A stretch of DNA of 64,000 bases, taken from assembly GCA_001870995.2 (NCBI GenBank), contig MLAV02000015.1:1-64000 (forward strand), in the 5' to 3' direction. A model generated the notes under the pieces. That model made no database searches. It saw nothing but the letters and a program-made list of their open reading frames with translations, and was not told the origin of the DNA. The position numbers were made by a program, and so were the translations under genes. Positions 24,385 to 31,654 of the stretch are shown in pieces; the first letter of the stretch is position 1; each line of letters starts with the position of its first letter. This DNA comes from Chitinophaga sp. CB10 (GTDB lineage: Bacteria > Bacteroidota > Bacteroidia > Chitinophagales > Chitinophagaceae).

Positions 24385-25881
24385 TCATTGTAAATATTGG
24401 GTCAGTTCGTCTGCCAGCTTCCGGTCATTGCTCAGTCGTGGAACTTTGTTTTGTCCTCCGAGCTTACCTACTGATTTCATATAATCGATAAAGCCCTGGC
24501 GGCGTACCGGCCTGATTTTCAGCGGTTGCAGGATATTTCCGGACAAGAGGTCGTTATAGTAGATATTTTTCTGACGCATGTTTTCATCTACCTTTCTGGC
24601 GAAGGCCTCCAGGTTAGCCGGCATATTTTCAAACTCTACAAACCATTCGTGATAAGGCAGTTCCCCATCCGTCTGGACCTTTGGCGCTACGGTAAACTCG
24701 GTGATGTGCAGGTTTTCCTCCTGCGCCGCCTTCATGAGGCTGTACTCCACTTCCTCCCCGATCACATGTTCTCCAAACGCAGAAATGAAGTGTTTAATAC
24801 GTCCGGTCACCAGAATTTTATACGGATTGGTGGAAATAAACTTGATCGTATCCCCGATGTTGTACCCCCACAAGCCGGCATTATTGTTAATAATGAGGGC
24901 GTAATTTACGCCAACCTGTACATCTTTGAGCGAGAGCCGGGTAGGATTTTCGTTAAAGATCTCCCCTGCCGGGATGAACTCGTAATAGATGCCGGAGTTG
25001 GTGTTGAGCAGCAGCCCTTCCTGTTCCTGGGAATCCTGGAAGGCGAAAAAGCCTTCGGATGCCGGGAAGGTTTCGATGGTGTGGATGGGCGCGCCGATGG
25101 AGGCCATCAGTTTAGCCCGGTAGGGTTCGAAATTCACCCCGCCATAGACCATCACATCAAAATTTTTAAATATTTCACGGATGCGTTTGCCGTTGGTACG
25201 CTCTATCAGGCGGTCGAAATACATCTGTACCCAAGGTGGTATGCCGCTGATGAGGGTCATATCCTGGTGGATGGTTTCCTCCACTATTTTGTCCAGCTTG
25301 GTTTCCCAGTCCTCAATGCAATTGGTTTCGTAAGACGGGAGCTGGTTGGTGCGCAAATAGCGCGGGATGTGGTGATTGACGATACCGCTGAGCCTGCCGG
25401 TAGGGATACCGCCTACCCTTTCCAGCTCGGGAGAGCCGGAGAGGAAGATCATCTTGCCATCCGCGAAGCGGCTGTTGCCGGTTTCGCCCATATAGTTCAG
25501 CAGCGCGTTGCGGGCCGTATCGATATGGTTGGAGATGGAATCCTTTGAGATCGGGATATATTTTACCCCGCTGGTAGTACCGGAGGTTTTTGCCAGATAA
25601 ATGGGCTGCCCTTTCCAGAGGACGTTCTGTTTACCCTGCTTGATTCTTTCTATATAAGGTTTATACTGTTCGTAATCACGGATAGGGATTGCCTGTTTAA
25701 ACTCATCATAATTATTAACAGCCTCCATTTTATGCTCCGCGCCGAACTCTGTTTTCCGTCCTGTTTTGATCAGCTCCTCCAGGATATGCTCCTGGTCTTC
25801 TACCGCCCTGGACATTTCCTTCTTTATCTTGCTATGGACGATAGAAGCAAATGGTTTGGCCAGCAGTGATTTAAACTTCAT
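24385..25881 (-). CDS. GH3-family acyl-adenylating enzyme
   Basis: This 498-residue protein belongs to the GH3 family of ANL-type enzymes, known in plants for joining amino acids to auxin or jasmonate. The ATP-binding loop SGTTSGVKYIP is clear. EHVIGEEVEYSL and the C-terminal LGGQNKVPRLSNDRKLADEL are characteristic of bacterial members. The substrate of bacterial GH3 proteins is mostly unknown. A TACATTTG box at 25938-25945 (minus strand) is a likely promoter. It precedes dxr on the same strand with about a 100-base gap. Confidence 0.9.
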   Translation of the reverse strand: MKFKSLLAKPFASIVHSKIKKEMSRAVEDQEHILEELIKTGRKTEFGAEHKMEAVNNYDEFKQAIPIRDYEQYKPYIERIKQGKQNVLWKGQPIYLAKTSGTTSGVKYIPISKDSISNHIDTARNALLNYMGETGNSRFADGKMIFLSGSPELERVGGIPTGRLSGIVNHHIPRYLRTNQLPSYETNCIEDWETKLDKIVEETIHQDMTLISGIPPWVQMYFDRLIERTNGKRIREIFKNFDVMVYGGVNFEPYRAKLMASIGAPIHTIETFPASEGFFAFQDSQEQEGLLLNTNSGIYYEFIPAGEIFNENPTRLSLKDVQVGVNYALIINNNAGLWGYNIGDTIKFISTNPYKILVTGRIKHFISAFGEHVIGEEVEYSLMKAAQEENLHITEFTVAPKVQTDGELPYHEWFVEFENMPANLEAFARKVDENMRQKNIYYNDLLSGNILQPLKIRPVRRQGFIDYMKSVGKLGGQNKVPRLSNDRKLADELTQYLQ

Positions 25882-25937
25882 GCCACTTTATTTTATGATT
25901 GAAAGATTGGACATCTATTATATTATAGTGTAAACGA

Positions 25938-25945
25938 CAAATGTA
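25938..25945 (-). promoter_or_regulatory. -7 element for the GH3 gene
   Basis: TACATTTG on the minus strand matches TAnnTTTG, about 57 bases upstream of the GH3 start codon. The -33 region is not a good match. Confidence 0.45.
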
Positions 25946-26109
25946 TATAAAAATGCGTTGCCTTTTGCAGTAAAAAAGATGTTTTAAAGAATGGTAAGAA
26001 AATGTTAAAAAAATCTAAAATTCAGGAAAGTACGTATCTTTGAAAAGATTAAGTTTTATTGGGTTGAATACATTATTTTACGCATTGGAATTAAAAAATG
26101 CAGGAAAAC

Positions 26110-26141
26110 TTTGTCAATTCAATAAACAAGTGTTACTTTTG
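26110..26141 (+). promoter_or_regulatory. Promoter of rplU-rpmA
   Basis: TTTG at 26110-26113 and TACTTTTG at 26134-26141 match the Bacteroidota -33 and -7 consensus with a 20-base spacer. They give a leader of roughly 20 bases before rplU. A second TATCTTTG box lies at 26035-26042 but lacks a -33 partner. Confidence 0.8.
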
Positions 26142-26164
26142 CGGAAATTATATTTTGGATAATT

Positions 26165-26467
26165 ATGTTTGCAGTTGTAAAAATCGCAGGTCAGCAATTT
26201 AAAGTACAAAAAGACCAGGAAATTTTTGTACAGCAGTTACAAGGAAATATCGGAGATAAAGTGGAGTTTTCTGATGTACTGTTGACAGATAACGCTGGTA
26301 CGCTGGCTGTAGGTACTGATGTAAAATCAGTAGTAAAAGCAGAAATCTTAGGACATGTTCAGGGTGATAAAGTTATCGCTTTCAAGATGAAGAGAAGAAA
26401 AGGCTTCAGAAAGAAGATCGGTCACCGCACCCACTTCACTAAGATCAAAATCAATGAAATAGCTTAA
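26165..26467 (+). CDS. rplU: 50S ribosomal protein L21
   Basis: This 100-residue protein is L21, which binds 23S rRNA near L20. It has the standard start MFAVVKIAGQQFKVQKDQ, the central VLLTDNAGTLAVGT, and the C-terminal KMKRRKGFRKKIGHRTHFTKIKI. It is followed 58 bases later by rpmA, the conserved gene pair, under a strong consensus promoter. Confidence 0.98.
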   Translation: MFAVVKIAGQQFKVQKDQEIFVQQLQGNIGDKVEFSDVLLTDNAGTLAVGTDVKSVVKAEILGHVQGDKVIAFKMKRRKGFRKKIGHRTHFTKIKINEIA

Positions 26468-26525
26468 TTTTTGTACATTAAGCTGAACTTATTTTTTAGA
26501 CAAAGTTTTTTAAAGTTATTATACA

Positions 26526-26804
26526 ATGGCACATAAAAAAGGTGAAGGTAGTGTAAAGAACGGCCGTGACTCCCAAAGCAAAAGGCTGGGCGTTAAAATT
26601 TTCGGTGGTCAACCTGCTGTTTCTGGTAACATCATTGTTCGCCAGAGAGGTACTGTTTACCATCCAGGTTCAAATGTAGGCATTGGTAAAGATTTTACCA
26701 TTTTCGCAGTTGCAGACGGTGTTGTAGAATTCAGAAAAGGTCGCGAAAACAAAACCTACGTTTCTGTTAAAGCATTTGACACCACTGCTCAGGCTGAAGC
26801 CTAA
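26526..26804 (+). CDS. rpmA: 50S ribosomal protein L27
   Basis: This 92-residue protein is L27, whose N-terminal tail reaches the peptidyl-transferase centre. It begins directly with MAHKKGEGSVKNGRDSQSKR, without the cleaved N-terminal extension found in Firmicutes. GVKIFGGQPAVSGNIIVRQRG and HPGSNVGIGKDFTIFA are canonical. It is co-transcribed with rplU. Confidence 0.98.
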   Translation: MAHKKGEGSVKNGRDSQSKRLGVKIFGGQPAVSGNIIVRQRGTVYHPGSNVGIGKDFTIFAVADGVVEFRKGRENKTYVSVKAFDTTAQAEA

Positions 26805-26868
26805 TCAGTGTTTGCCATAAAGTTTTTTTATACCCAATTATTTTTTACTAACCCAAATTCAAAAAACA

Positions 26869-27288
26869 ATGGCAACAATTAAAAAAGCCGCTGCTAAAAA
26901 AGCTGCGCCTAAAAAAGCTGCGGCTAAGAAAGCTGCTCCTAAAAAGAAAGCTGCTGCTAAAAAAGCTGCTGCTCCTAAAAAGAAAGCTGCTGCTAAGAAA
27001 GCCGCTCCTAAAAAAGCTGCTGCTAAGAAAGCTGCTCCTAAAAAAGCCGCTGCTAAGAAAGCTGCTCCTAAAAAAGCTGCTGCTAAGAAAGCTGCTCCTA
27101 AAAAGAAAGCTGCTGCTAAGAAAGCTGCTCCTAAAAAAGCCGCTGCTAAGAAAGCTGCTCCTAAAAAAGCTGCTGCTAAGAAAGCCGCTCCTAAAAAGAA
27201 AGCTGCTGCTCCTAAAAAGAAAGCCGCTCCTAAGAAGAAAGCCGCTGCTCCAGCACCAGCTGCAGCTCCAGCAAATCCAGCTAACTAA
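26869..27288 (+). CDS. Histone H1-like Lys/Ala/Pro-repeat protein
   Basis: This 139-residue protein is almost only K, A and P. It is a repeat of the decapeptide AAKKAAPKKA, with occasional inserted lysine, ending in an alanine/proline tail (APAPAAAPANPAN). Such proteins resemble the C-terminal tail of eukaryotic histone H1 and bacterial H1-like/AlgP proteins, and are expected to bind DNA or RNA through charge. No globular domain is present. It follows rpmA by 64 bases and may be expressed with the ribosomal operon. The gene itself is a 30-bp tandem repeat, so its length likely varies between strains. Confidence 0.85.
   Translation: MATIKKAAAKKAAPKKAAAKKAAPKKKAAAKKAAAPKKKAAAKKAAPKKAAAKKAAPKKAAAKKAAPKKAAAKKAAPKKKAAAKKAAPKKAAAKKAAPKKAAAKKAAPKKKAAAPKKKAAPKKKAAAPAPAAAPANPAN
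26880..27245 (+). repeat. 30-bp coding tandem repeat in the H1-like gene
   Basis: The unit GCTAAGAAAGCTGCTCCTAA plus AAAAGCTGCT (30 bases, coding AAKKAAPKKA in a shifted register) recurs about ten times with few third-position changes and some 3-base insertions adding a lysine. Confidence 0.9.
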
Positions 27289-27316
27289 GACCGGATTTAC
27301 AAAATGTAGTTATAAG

Positions 27317-27350
27317 GGTTCTGATGACAACATCAGAACCTTTTTCTTTT
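27317..27350 (+). terminator. Terminator after the H1-like gene
   Basis: Stem GGTTCTGATG / CATCAGAACC with ACAA loop (27317-27340), then TTTTTCTTTT. It lies about 28 bases after the stop. Confidence 0.93.
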
Positions 27351-27449
27351 AGCAATATTACATAACCGCAGCTGCCCCCATTCCTTCCAGGTAATTAACC
27401 GCACCTCCACCCGGCTCCATATCCCCCTCCTATCCCAACTCCAACCCTC

Positions 27450-27488
27450 TTTTGCCCCTTTGCCCCTTATGCCCCTCTGCGAGAAACC
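27450..27488. repeat. Degenerate solitary copy of the 6-kb repeat core
   Basis: The sequence CTCTTTTGCCCCTTTGCCCC followed by TTATGCCCCTCTGCGAGAAACC aligns with the end of the right-array units at 6.5-6.67 kb. The last 22 bases are nearly identical. It lies just upstream of polX and shows that the element is dispersed. Confidence 0.7.
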
Positions 27489-27525
27489 ATCCGCCCCACC
27501 AGAAAAAATTCCCTAATTTTATTGC

Positions 27526-29214
27526 ATGGACAATTACGCAATAGCCGACAACTTCGCCCTGCTCTCCAAACTCATGGATATCCACGGCGAAAACAGTTTC
27601 AAAGCAAAATCATTTGCATCAGCAGCATTTACCATAGAAAAATTACCCGTTCAACTGAAGGATACTCCTCCCGAACAGATATTCAAAATCAAAGGTATCG
27701 GCGAATCCACCGGGAAAGCCATCCTCGAAATGCTGGAAAAACAGCAGTTCGCCCTGCTGGACCACTACATCCAGGTGACGCCCCCCGGTATCCTCGAAAT
27801 CATGAAAATAAAAGGCCTGGGCCCTAAAAAGATCGCCACCATCTGGAAAGAACTGGAAGTGGAATCCATGGGCGAACTCCTTTACGCCTGCAACGAAAAC
27901 CGCCTCCTCCTCCTGAAAGGATTCGGCCAAAAAACGCAGGAAAACGTTAAACAGAACATAGAATTCTACCTTTCCAATAAACACCGCTTCCTCTACGCAG
28001 AAGTGGAAAAAATCGGGAAAGACCTCGAAAAACAGCTGCAAACCCTGTTTGCACCCGCTCCCGTGAGCCTGACCGGGGCCTTCCGCCGCAACGCCGTTAT
28101 CATCGACGAAATAGAACTCCTGATCGCCGCCTCCACCAACAACATCCGGGAACAACTCTCGCTGCTCCCCGGCTTCCACCTCGAAGCCAGCAACGATACC
28201 CACCTGGTATGGACCAACGAAGAGAAAGTAAAAGTAATCACCCACTCCTGCATGCAGGCGGAATTCTATTCCCAACTCTTCCTCACCACCGGCTCGCCGG
28301 CATTTATCGATAAATTCAACGTCTACGGCGGCCATACCGCCATCGCAGGCGCCGCCAGCGAAGAGGAGATCTTCAGCAAAGCGGATATGGACTATATCCC
28401 GCCCTTCCTGCGCGAAGGCATCAACGAAATTGAACAGGCCCGCAACCGCCAGCTGCCCCAACTCATTCAGCCCACCGATATCAAAGGCATCATCCACTCC
28501 CACAGCCAGTGGAGCGATGGCCTCAACACCCTGGAAGAAATGGCCACCGCCGCGCGTAAACAAGGCTTTGAATACCTCGTCATCAGCGATCACTCCCGCT
28601 CCGCCTTCTACGCCAACGGCCTCGATGCGGAACGCGTACTCGCCCAGCAATCCCAGATCGATGAGCTGAATACCAAAATGGCGCCTTTCAAAATATTTAA
28701 AAGCATTGAAGCGGATATCCTCAACGATGGTAGCCTCGACTACCCGGATGAAATCCTCGCTACGTTCGACCTCGTCATCGCTTCCGTACACTCCACGCTG
28801 AAAATGACGGAGGAAAAAGCCATGGCGCGGCTTCTCAAGGCGATCGAAAATCCCTACACCACCATCCTCGGGCATATGACCGGCCGCCTCCTGCTGAGCC
28901 GTAACGGTTACCCCGTAGATCATAAAAAGATTATCGACGCCTGCGCCGCAAATAATGTGGTGATTGAACTGAACGCCCACCCGCGCCGCCTCGATATCGA
29001 CTGGACCTGGCTGCACTATGCAATCGAAAAGAACGTCCTCATCTCCATCGATCCGGACGCCCACAGCATCGAAGGCTTCCACGATACCTATTACGGTACC
29101 CTGGCCGCCCAAAAAGGCGGAATAACGAAGGCAAACAATCTAAGCAGCTTCTCTGTTGAAATGCTGAATACCTTCCTCGCAGAACGGAAAAAACAGAAAA
29201 ATCTGACCGCATGA
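27526..29214 (+). CDS. PolX-type protein with PHP domain, polymerase site degenerate
   Basis: This 562-residue protein has the bacterial PolX layout. An N-terminal 8-kDa-like domain holds helix-hairpin-helix motifs (IKGIGESTGKAI, IKGLGPKKIATI, LKGFGQKTQENV). A family-X palm follows at about residues 150-310, then a C-terminal PHP phosphoesterase domain from about 318 (IIHSHSQWSDG, LVISDHSRSAF, ASVHSTLK, ILGHMTGR, ELNAHPRR, ISIDPDAHS). The PHP metal ligands look complete. In the palm, the usual GSxxR...DxD reads GAFRR then DEIEL, so both catalytic Asp are Glu195 and Glu197. The third Asp site appears to be Lys236. Exonuclease/AP-repair activity is likely, polymerase activity doubtful. It overlaps the prsW-like gene by four bases. 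Confidence 0.9.
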   Translation: MDNYAIADNFALLSKLMDIHGENSFKAKSFASAAFTIEKLPVQLKDTPPEQIFKIKGIGESTGKAILEMLEKQQFALLDHYIQVTPPGILEIMKIKGLGPKKIATIWKELEVESMGELLYACNENRLLLLKGFGQKTQENVKQNIEFYLSNKHRFLYAEVEKIGKDLEKQLQTLFAPAPVSLTGAFRRNAVIIDEIELLIAASTNNIREQLSLLPGFHLEASNDTHLVWTNEEKVKVITHSCMQAEFYSQLFLTTGSPAFIDKFNVYGGHTAIAGAASEEEIFSKADMDYIPPFLREGINEIEQARNRQLPQLIQPTDIKGIIHSHSQWSDGLNTLEEMATAARKQGFEYLVISDHSRSAFYANGLDAERVLAQQSQIDELNTKMAPFKIFKSIEADILNDGSLDYPDEILATFDLVIASVHSTLKMTEEKAMARLLKAIENPYTTILGHMTGRLLLSRNGYPVDHKKIIDACAANNVVIELNAHPRRLDIDWTWLHYAIEKNVLISIDPDAHSIEGFHDTYYGTLAAQKGGITKANNLSSFSVEMLNTFLAERKKQKNLTA

Positions 29215-29927
29215 CATTATTGGCCCTGGCCGTAGCTCCGGGATTGGCAATTTCCCTGCTCATCTATGCACTCGACAAATACGATCGCGAGCCCGTGGGC
29301 CTGCTGCTGAAAAGCTTCCTGCTCGGAATGGCCAGCATTGTGCTGCCGCTGGCCTTCCAGGCCGTGGCATTGATGCTGGGCTTCCGGGAAAGCGGGGGCG
29401 GACTCCTGAATACCGCCTTCTTCGCATATTGCATCGTCGGCTTCTCCGAAGAAACGGCGAAGTTCCTCGTACTCTACCTCTACGCCTATCCCAAGAAAGC
29501 TTTCAACGAACCCTTTGATGGCATCGTGTATGCAGTGATGATAGGAATGGGCTTTGCCACCCTCGAAAACATTGCCTACGTGGGCCAATACGGCTTCGGA
29601 ACGGGCGTGGCGCGTATGTTCCTCTCCGTGCCGGCACATGCGGCGTTTGCCGTGCTAATGGGCTATTACGCAGGCCTGGCAAAATTCGTCCCGCAAAAGA
29701 AACAGCACCTGCTCGGGAAAGGGCTCCTCGTAGCCATCTTCTTCCATGGCACGTACGATTTCTTCCTCTTTACCGGCAATAATATTTTCCTGCTGGGAGC
29801 GGCTATCATCACGCTGATCTACGCCATCCGGAATGCCATCCGGGCCATCCGGAAAGACAGGAACCTGTCGGAAAAACTCTACGACAATCATTACTTCCGC
29901 GAAGAGGATAACGGGGACCAGCGCTGA
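29211..29927 (+). CDS. PrsW-family intramembrane protease
   Basis: This 238-residue membrane protein of about seven to eight helices has the PrsW/CPBP-like motifs. SEETAKFLVLYLY carries the glutamate pair, and AHAAFAVLMGYYAGLA and FHGTYDFFLF carry the conserved histidines. In Bacillus, PrsW starts degradation of the anti-sigma factor RsiW; the target here is unknown. Its start ATG overlaps the end of the PolX gene (ATGA), indicating translational coupling. Confidence 0.88.
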   Translation: MTLLALAVAPGLAISLLIYALDKYDREPVGLLLKSFLLGMASIVLPLAFQAVALMLGFRESGGGLLNTAFFAYCIVGFSEETAKFLVLYLYAYPKKAFNEPFDGIVYAVMIGMGFATLENIAYVGQYGFGTGVARMFLSVPAHAAFAVLMGYYAGLAKFVPQKKQHLLGKGLLVAIFFHGTYDFFLFTGNNIFLLGAAIITLIYAIRNAIRAIRKDRNLSEKLYDNHYFREEDNGDQR

Positions 29928-29988
29928 GCAACCATGCCATCTCTCCCCATAATTCAGTAATTTGAACTTTCAACGATAACCAGTTCCC

Positions 29989-30624
29989 ATGAAATTAATA
30001 TATGTTACCGACGCCCTCTGCGGATGGTGTTACGGTTTTACCCCGGTAGTACAACAACTGAAAGCAGCCCATCCCGAAATGGAAGTGGAAGTACTGTCCG
30101 GCGGTATGATCCTCGGCGCCAACCGCCGCCCATGGTCCGCCATGCAGGCCTATATCCAGCAGGCGCATACCTCCGTGGAAGAAATGACAGGCGTAAAATT
30201 CGGGGACGCTTTCCTCCACAAACTGCTGGCCTCCGATGAACGGATGGATTCGGAAAAACCCGCAGTGGCCATCACTGTATTCAAACAATACCTGCCCGAA
30301 AAAGCGCTGGATTTCGTGCACGATATACAGGTAGCCCTCAACTACGACGGGGAAAGCCTCAACGATGATGAAACCTACCGCCGCCTCGTGGAAAAATACA
30401 ACCTGCCGGCAGAAGAGTTCCTCCAAAAAATGCAGGACGAGCAGTTCCGCTACGAAACGCAACAGGAGTTCCAGGTGGTGCAAAACTGGGGCATTACCGG
30501 GTTCCCCGCTGCCATACTGGACGTAAACGACCAGCTGTACCTTTGCGCCAGGGGATTTACCCCGATCGATCGCCTGCAGCAAACAATTGATAATATTCTC
30601 GCAGAAATAAACAGTAAAAAATAA
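29989..30624 (+). CDS. DsbA-family cytoplasmic thioredoxin-fold protein
   Basis: This 211-residue protein has a CGWC redox motif (Cys11, Cys14) in LCGWCYGFTP right at the N-terminus. An all-helical insertion and the cis-proline segment WGITGFPAAIL follow. There is no signal peptide, so it belongs to the cytoplasmic DsbA/FrnE-like group rather than to the periplasmic oxidase DsbA. It may act as a thiol oxidoreductase or isomerase. The GNAT gene starts 1 base after its stop, so both are co-transcribed. Confidence 0.87.
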   Translation: MKLIYVTDALCGWCYGFTPVVQQLKAAHPEMEVEVLSGGMILGANRRPWSAMQAYIQQAHTSVEEMTGVKFGDAFLHKLLASDERMDSEKPAVAITVFKQYLPEKALDFVHDIQVALNYDGESLNDDETYRRLVEKYNLPAEEFLQKMQDEQFRYETQQEFQVVQNWGITGFPAAILDVNDQLYLCARGFTPIDRLQQTIDNILAEINSKK

Positions 30625-30625
30625 C

Positions 30626-31123
30626 ATGCTTCAAGTACGCCCTGCCAACACTGCCGACATTAAGCTGATCCGTGAACTGGCCGCCAAAGTATGGCCGGTA
30701 ACCTATCAGTCCATTCTAAGCCCTGAGCAACTCCAATTCATGATGCAAATGATGTACAGCGAAGAGGCCCTTGCGCAGCAAATGACCGAAAAACAACACC
30801 AGTTCCTCATCATGACCGATGACGGCCAACCGGTAGCCTATGCTTCCTACAGCACTACCGGTGATCCCACAGTATATAAACTGCATAAAATCTACCTCGA
30901 CCCTGCCTGCCAGGGCAAAGGCGCCGGCAAATTCCTCATCAATACCATCGCTGATATCGTGAAGGAAAAAGGAGCGCATATCCTGGAACTGGATGTAAAC
31001 CGCTTTAATAAAGCGCTTCATTTTTACGAAAAAGTGGGGTTTTCCGTCATAAAAGAGAAAAATACAGACATCGGCAACGGCTTCCTCATGGAAGATTACG
31101 TGATGCAACGATCATTGGTGTAA
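30626..31123 (+). CDS. GNAT-family N-acetyltransferase
   Basis: This 165-residue protein has the GNAT fold. It starts LQVRPANTADIKLIRELAAKVW and has the acetyl-CoA pyrophosphate-binding loop at KIYLDPACQGKGAGKFLI, followed by LELDVNRFNKALHFYEKVGF. The substrate is unknown. It is translated immediately after the DsbA-like gene. Confidence 0.92.
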   Translation: MLQVRPANTADIKLIRELAAKVWPVTYQSILSPEQLQFMMQMMYSEEALAQQMTEKQHQFLIMTDDGQPVAYASYSTTGDPTVYKLHKIYLDPACQGKGAGKFLINTIADIVKEKGAHILELDVNRFNKALHFYEKVGFSVIKEKNTDIGNGFLMEDYVMQRSLV

Positions 31124-31654
31124 CAACAAAAACAGCGGAAAATAAAAAAGCCCGGTAAGGATATACCAGGCTTATTCCCAAGTTAACCATTAAAAGACAC
31201 AACTCTTTATTAAGTTTCTTACTCTCTTGATTTATTTGCAATTCAAAAAATGAAGGGTTCATTTTCCTATCGCTGTATGGATCTATGAGGTAACCACCAA
31301 CAGACGCTGACCCTTTTACAGGTCATAAAATATCGTGGGGGTTAGCGCTCTGCCATTATTCAACTGCTGCTAGTTAGATGAATAAATAACATGACAATCT
31401 TTTACAGACGAAAAAAAAGAACTTGATTTATTCTAAGGATATAGTGGTTGCTTAGTCGCTTTATTTCATATACGCGAACAATATTCCCTTTGGATTTAAC
31501 AGGAAGAATTTTTTTTATAATTTTTTTTATAATTTCTTTTATATAATATATAAGTAATTGTTTGTTAAAAATTTAAATAAAAATCCCGCATAGTTTCCTA
31601 TGCGGGACCGTAGGTGCTTGAATGCGTATATCGGTTAATTAATCAAGCCAACAG
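31124..31654. other. Intergenic 530-base AT-rich region
   Basis: This lies between the convergent GNAT gene and the 15-kb operon end. It holds a stem-loop at 31149-31172 (AGCCCGGTA / TACCAGGCT, with a T run only on the minus strand) and the operon terminator at 31587-31608. The rest (31180-31580) is AT-rich with no reading frame, repeat or RNA gene that I can support. Confidence 0.7.
31587..31608 (-). terminator. Terminator of the 15-kb Calx-beta operon
   Basis: Stem CCCGCATAG / CTATGCGGG with a TTTC/GAAA loop. On the minus strand it is followed by ATTTTTATTT. It lies 46 bases past the last gene of the operon. Confidence 0.92.

Noticed and set aside
26880..27245. Non-coding microsatellite-like repeat
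   Set aside because: The frame stays open with start, stop and terminator, and codes for a typical H1-like protein, so it is a coding repeat.
27643..29112. 489-codon minus-strand frame opposite polX
   Set aside because: Antisense shadow with Phe/Val/Gly-rich composition; PolX on the plus strand has clear motifs throughout.
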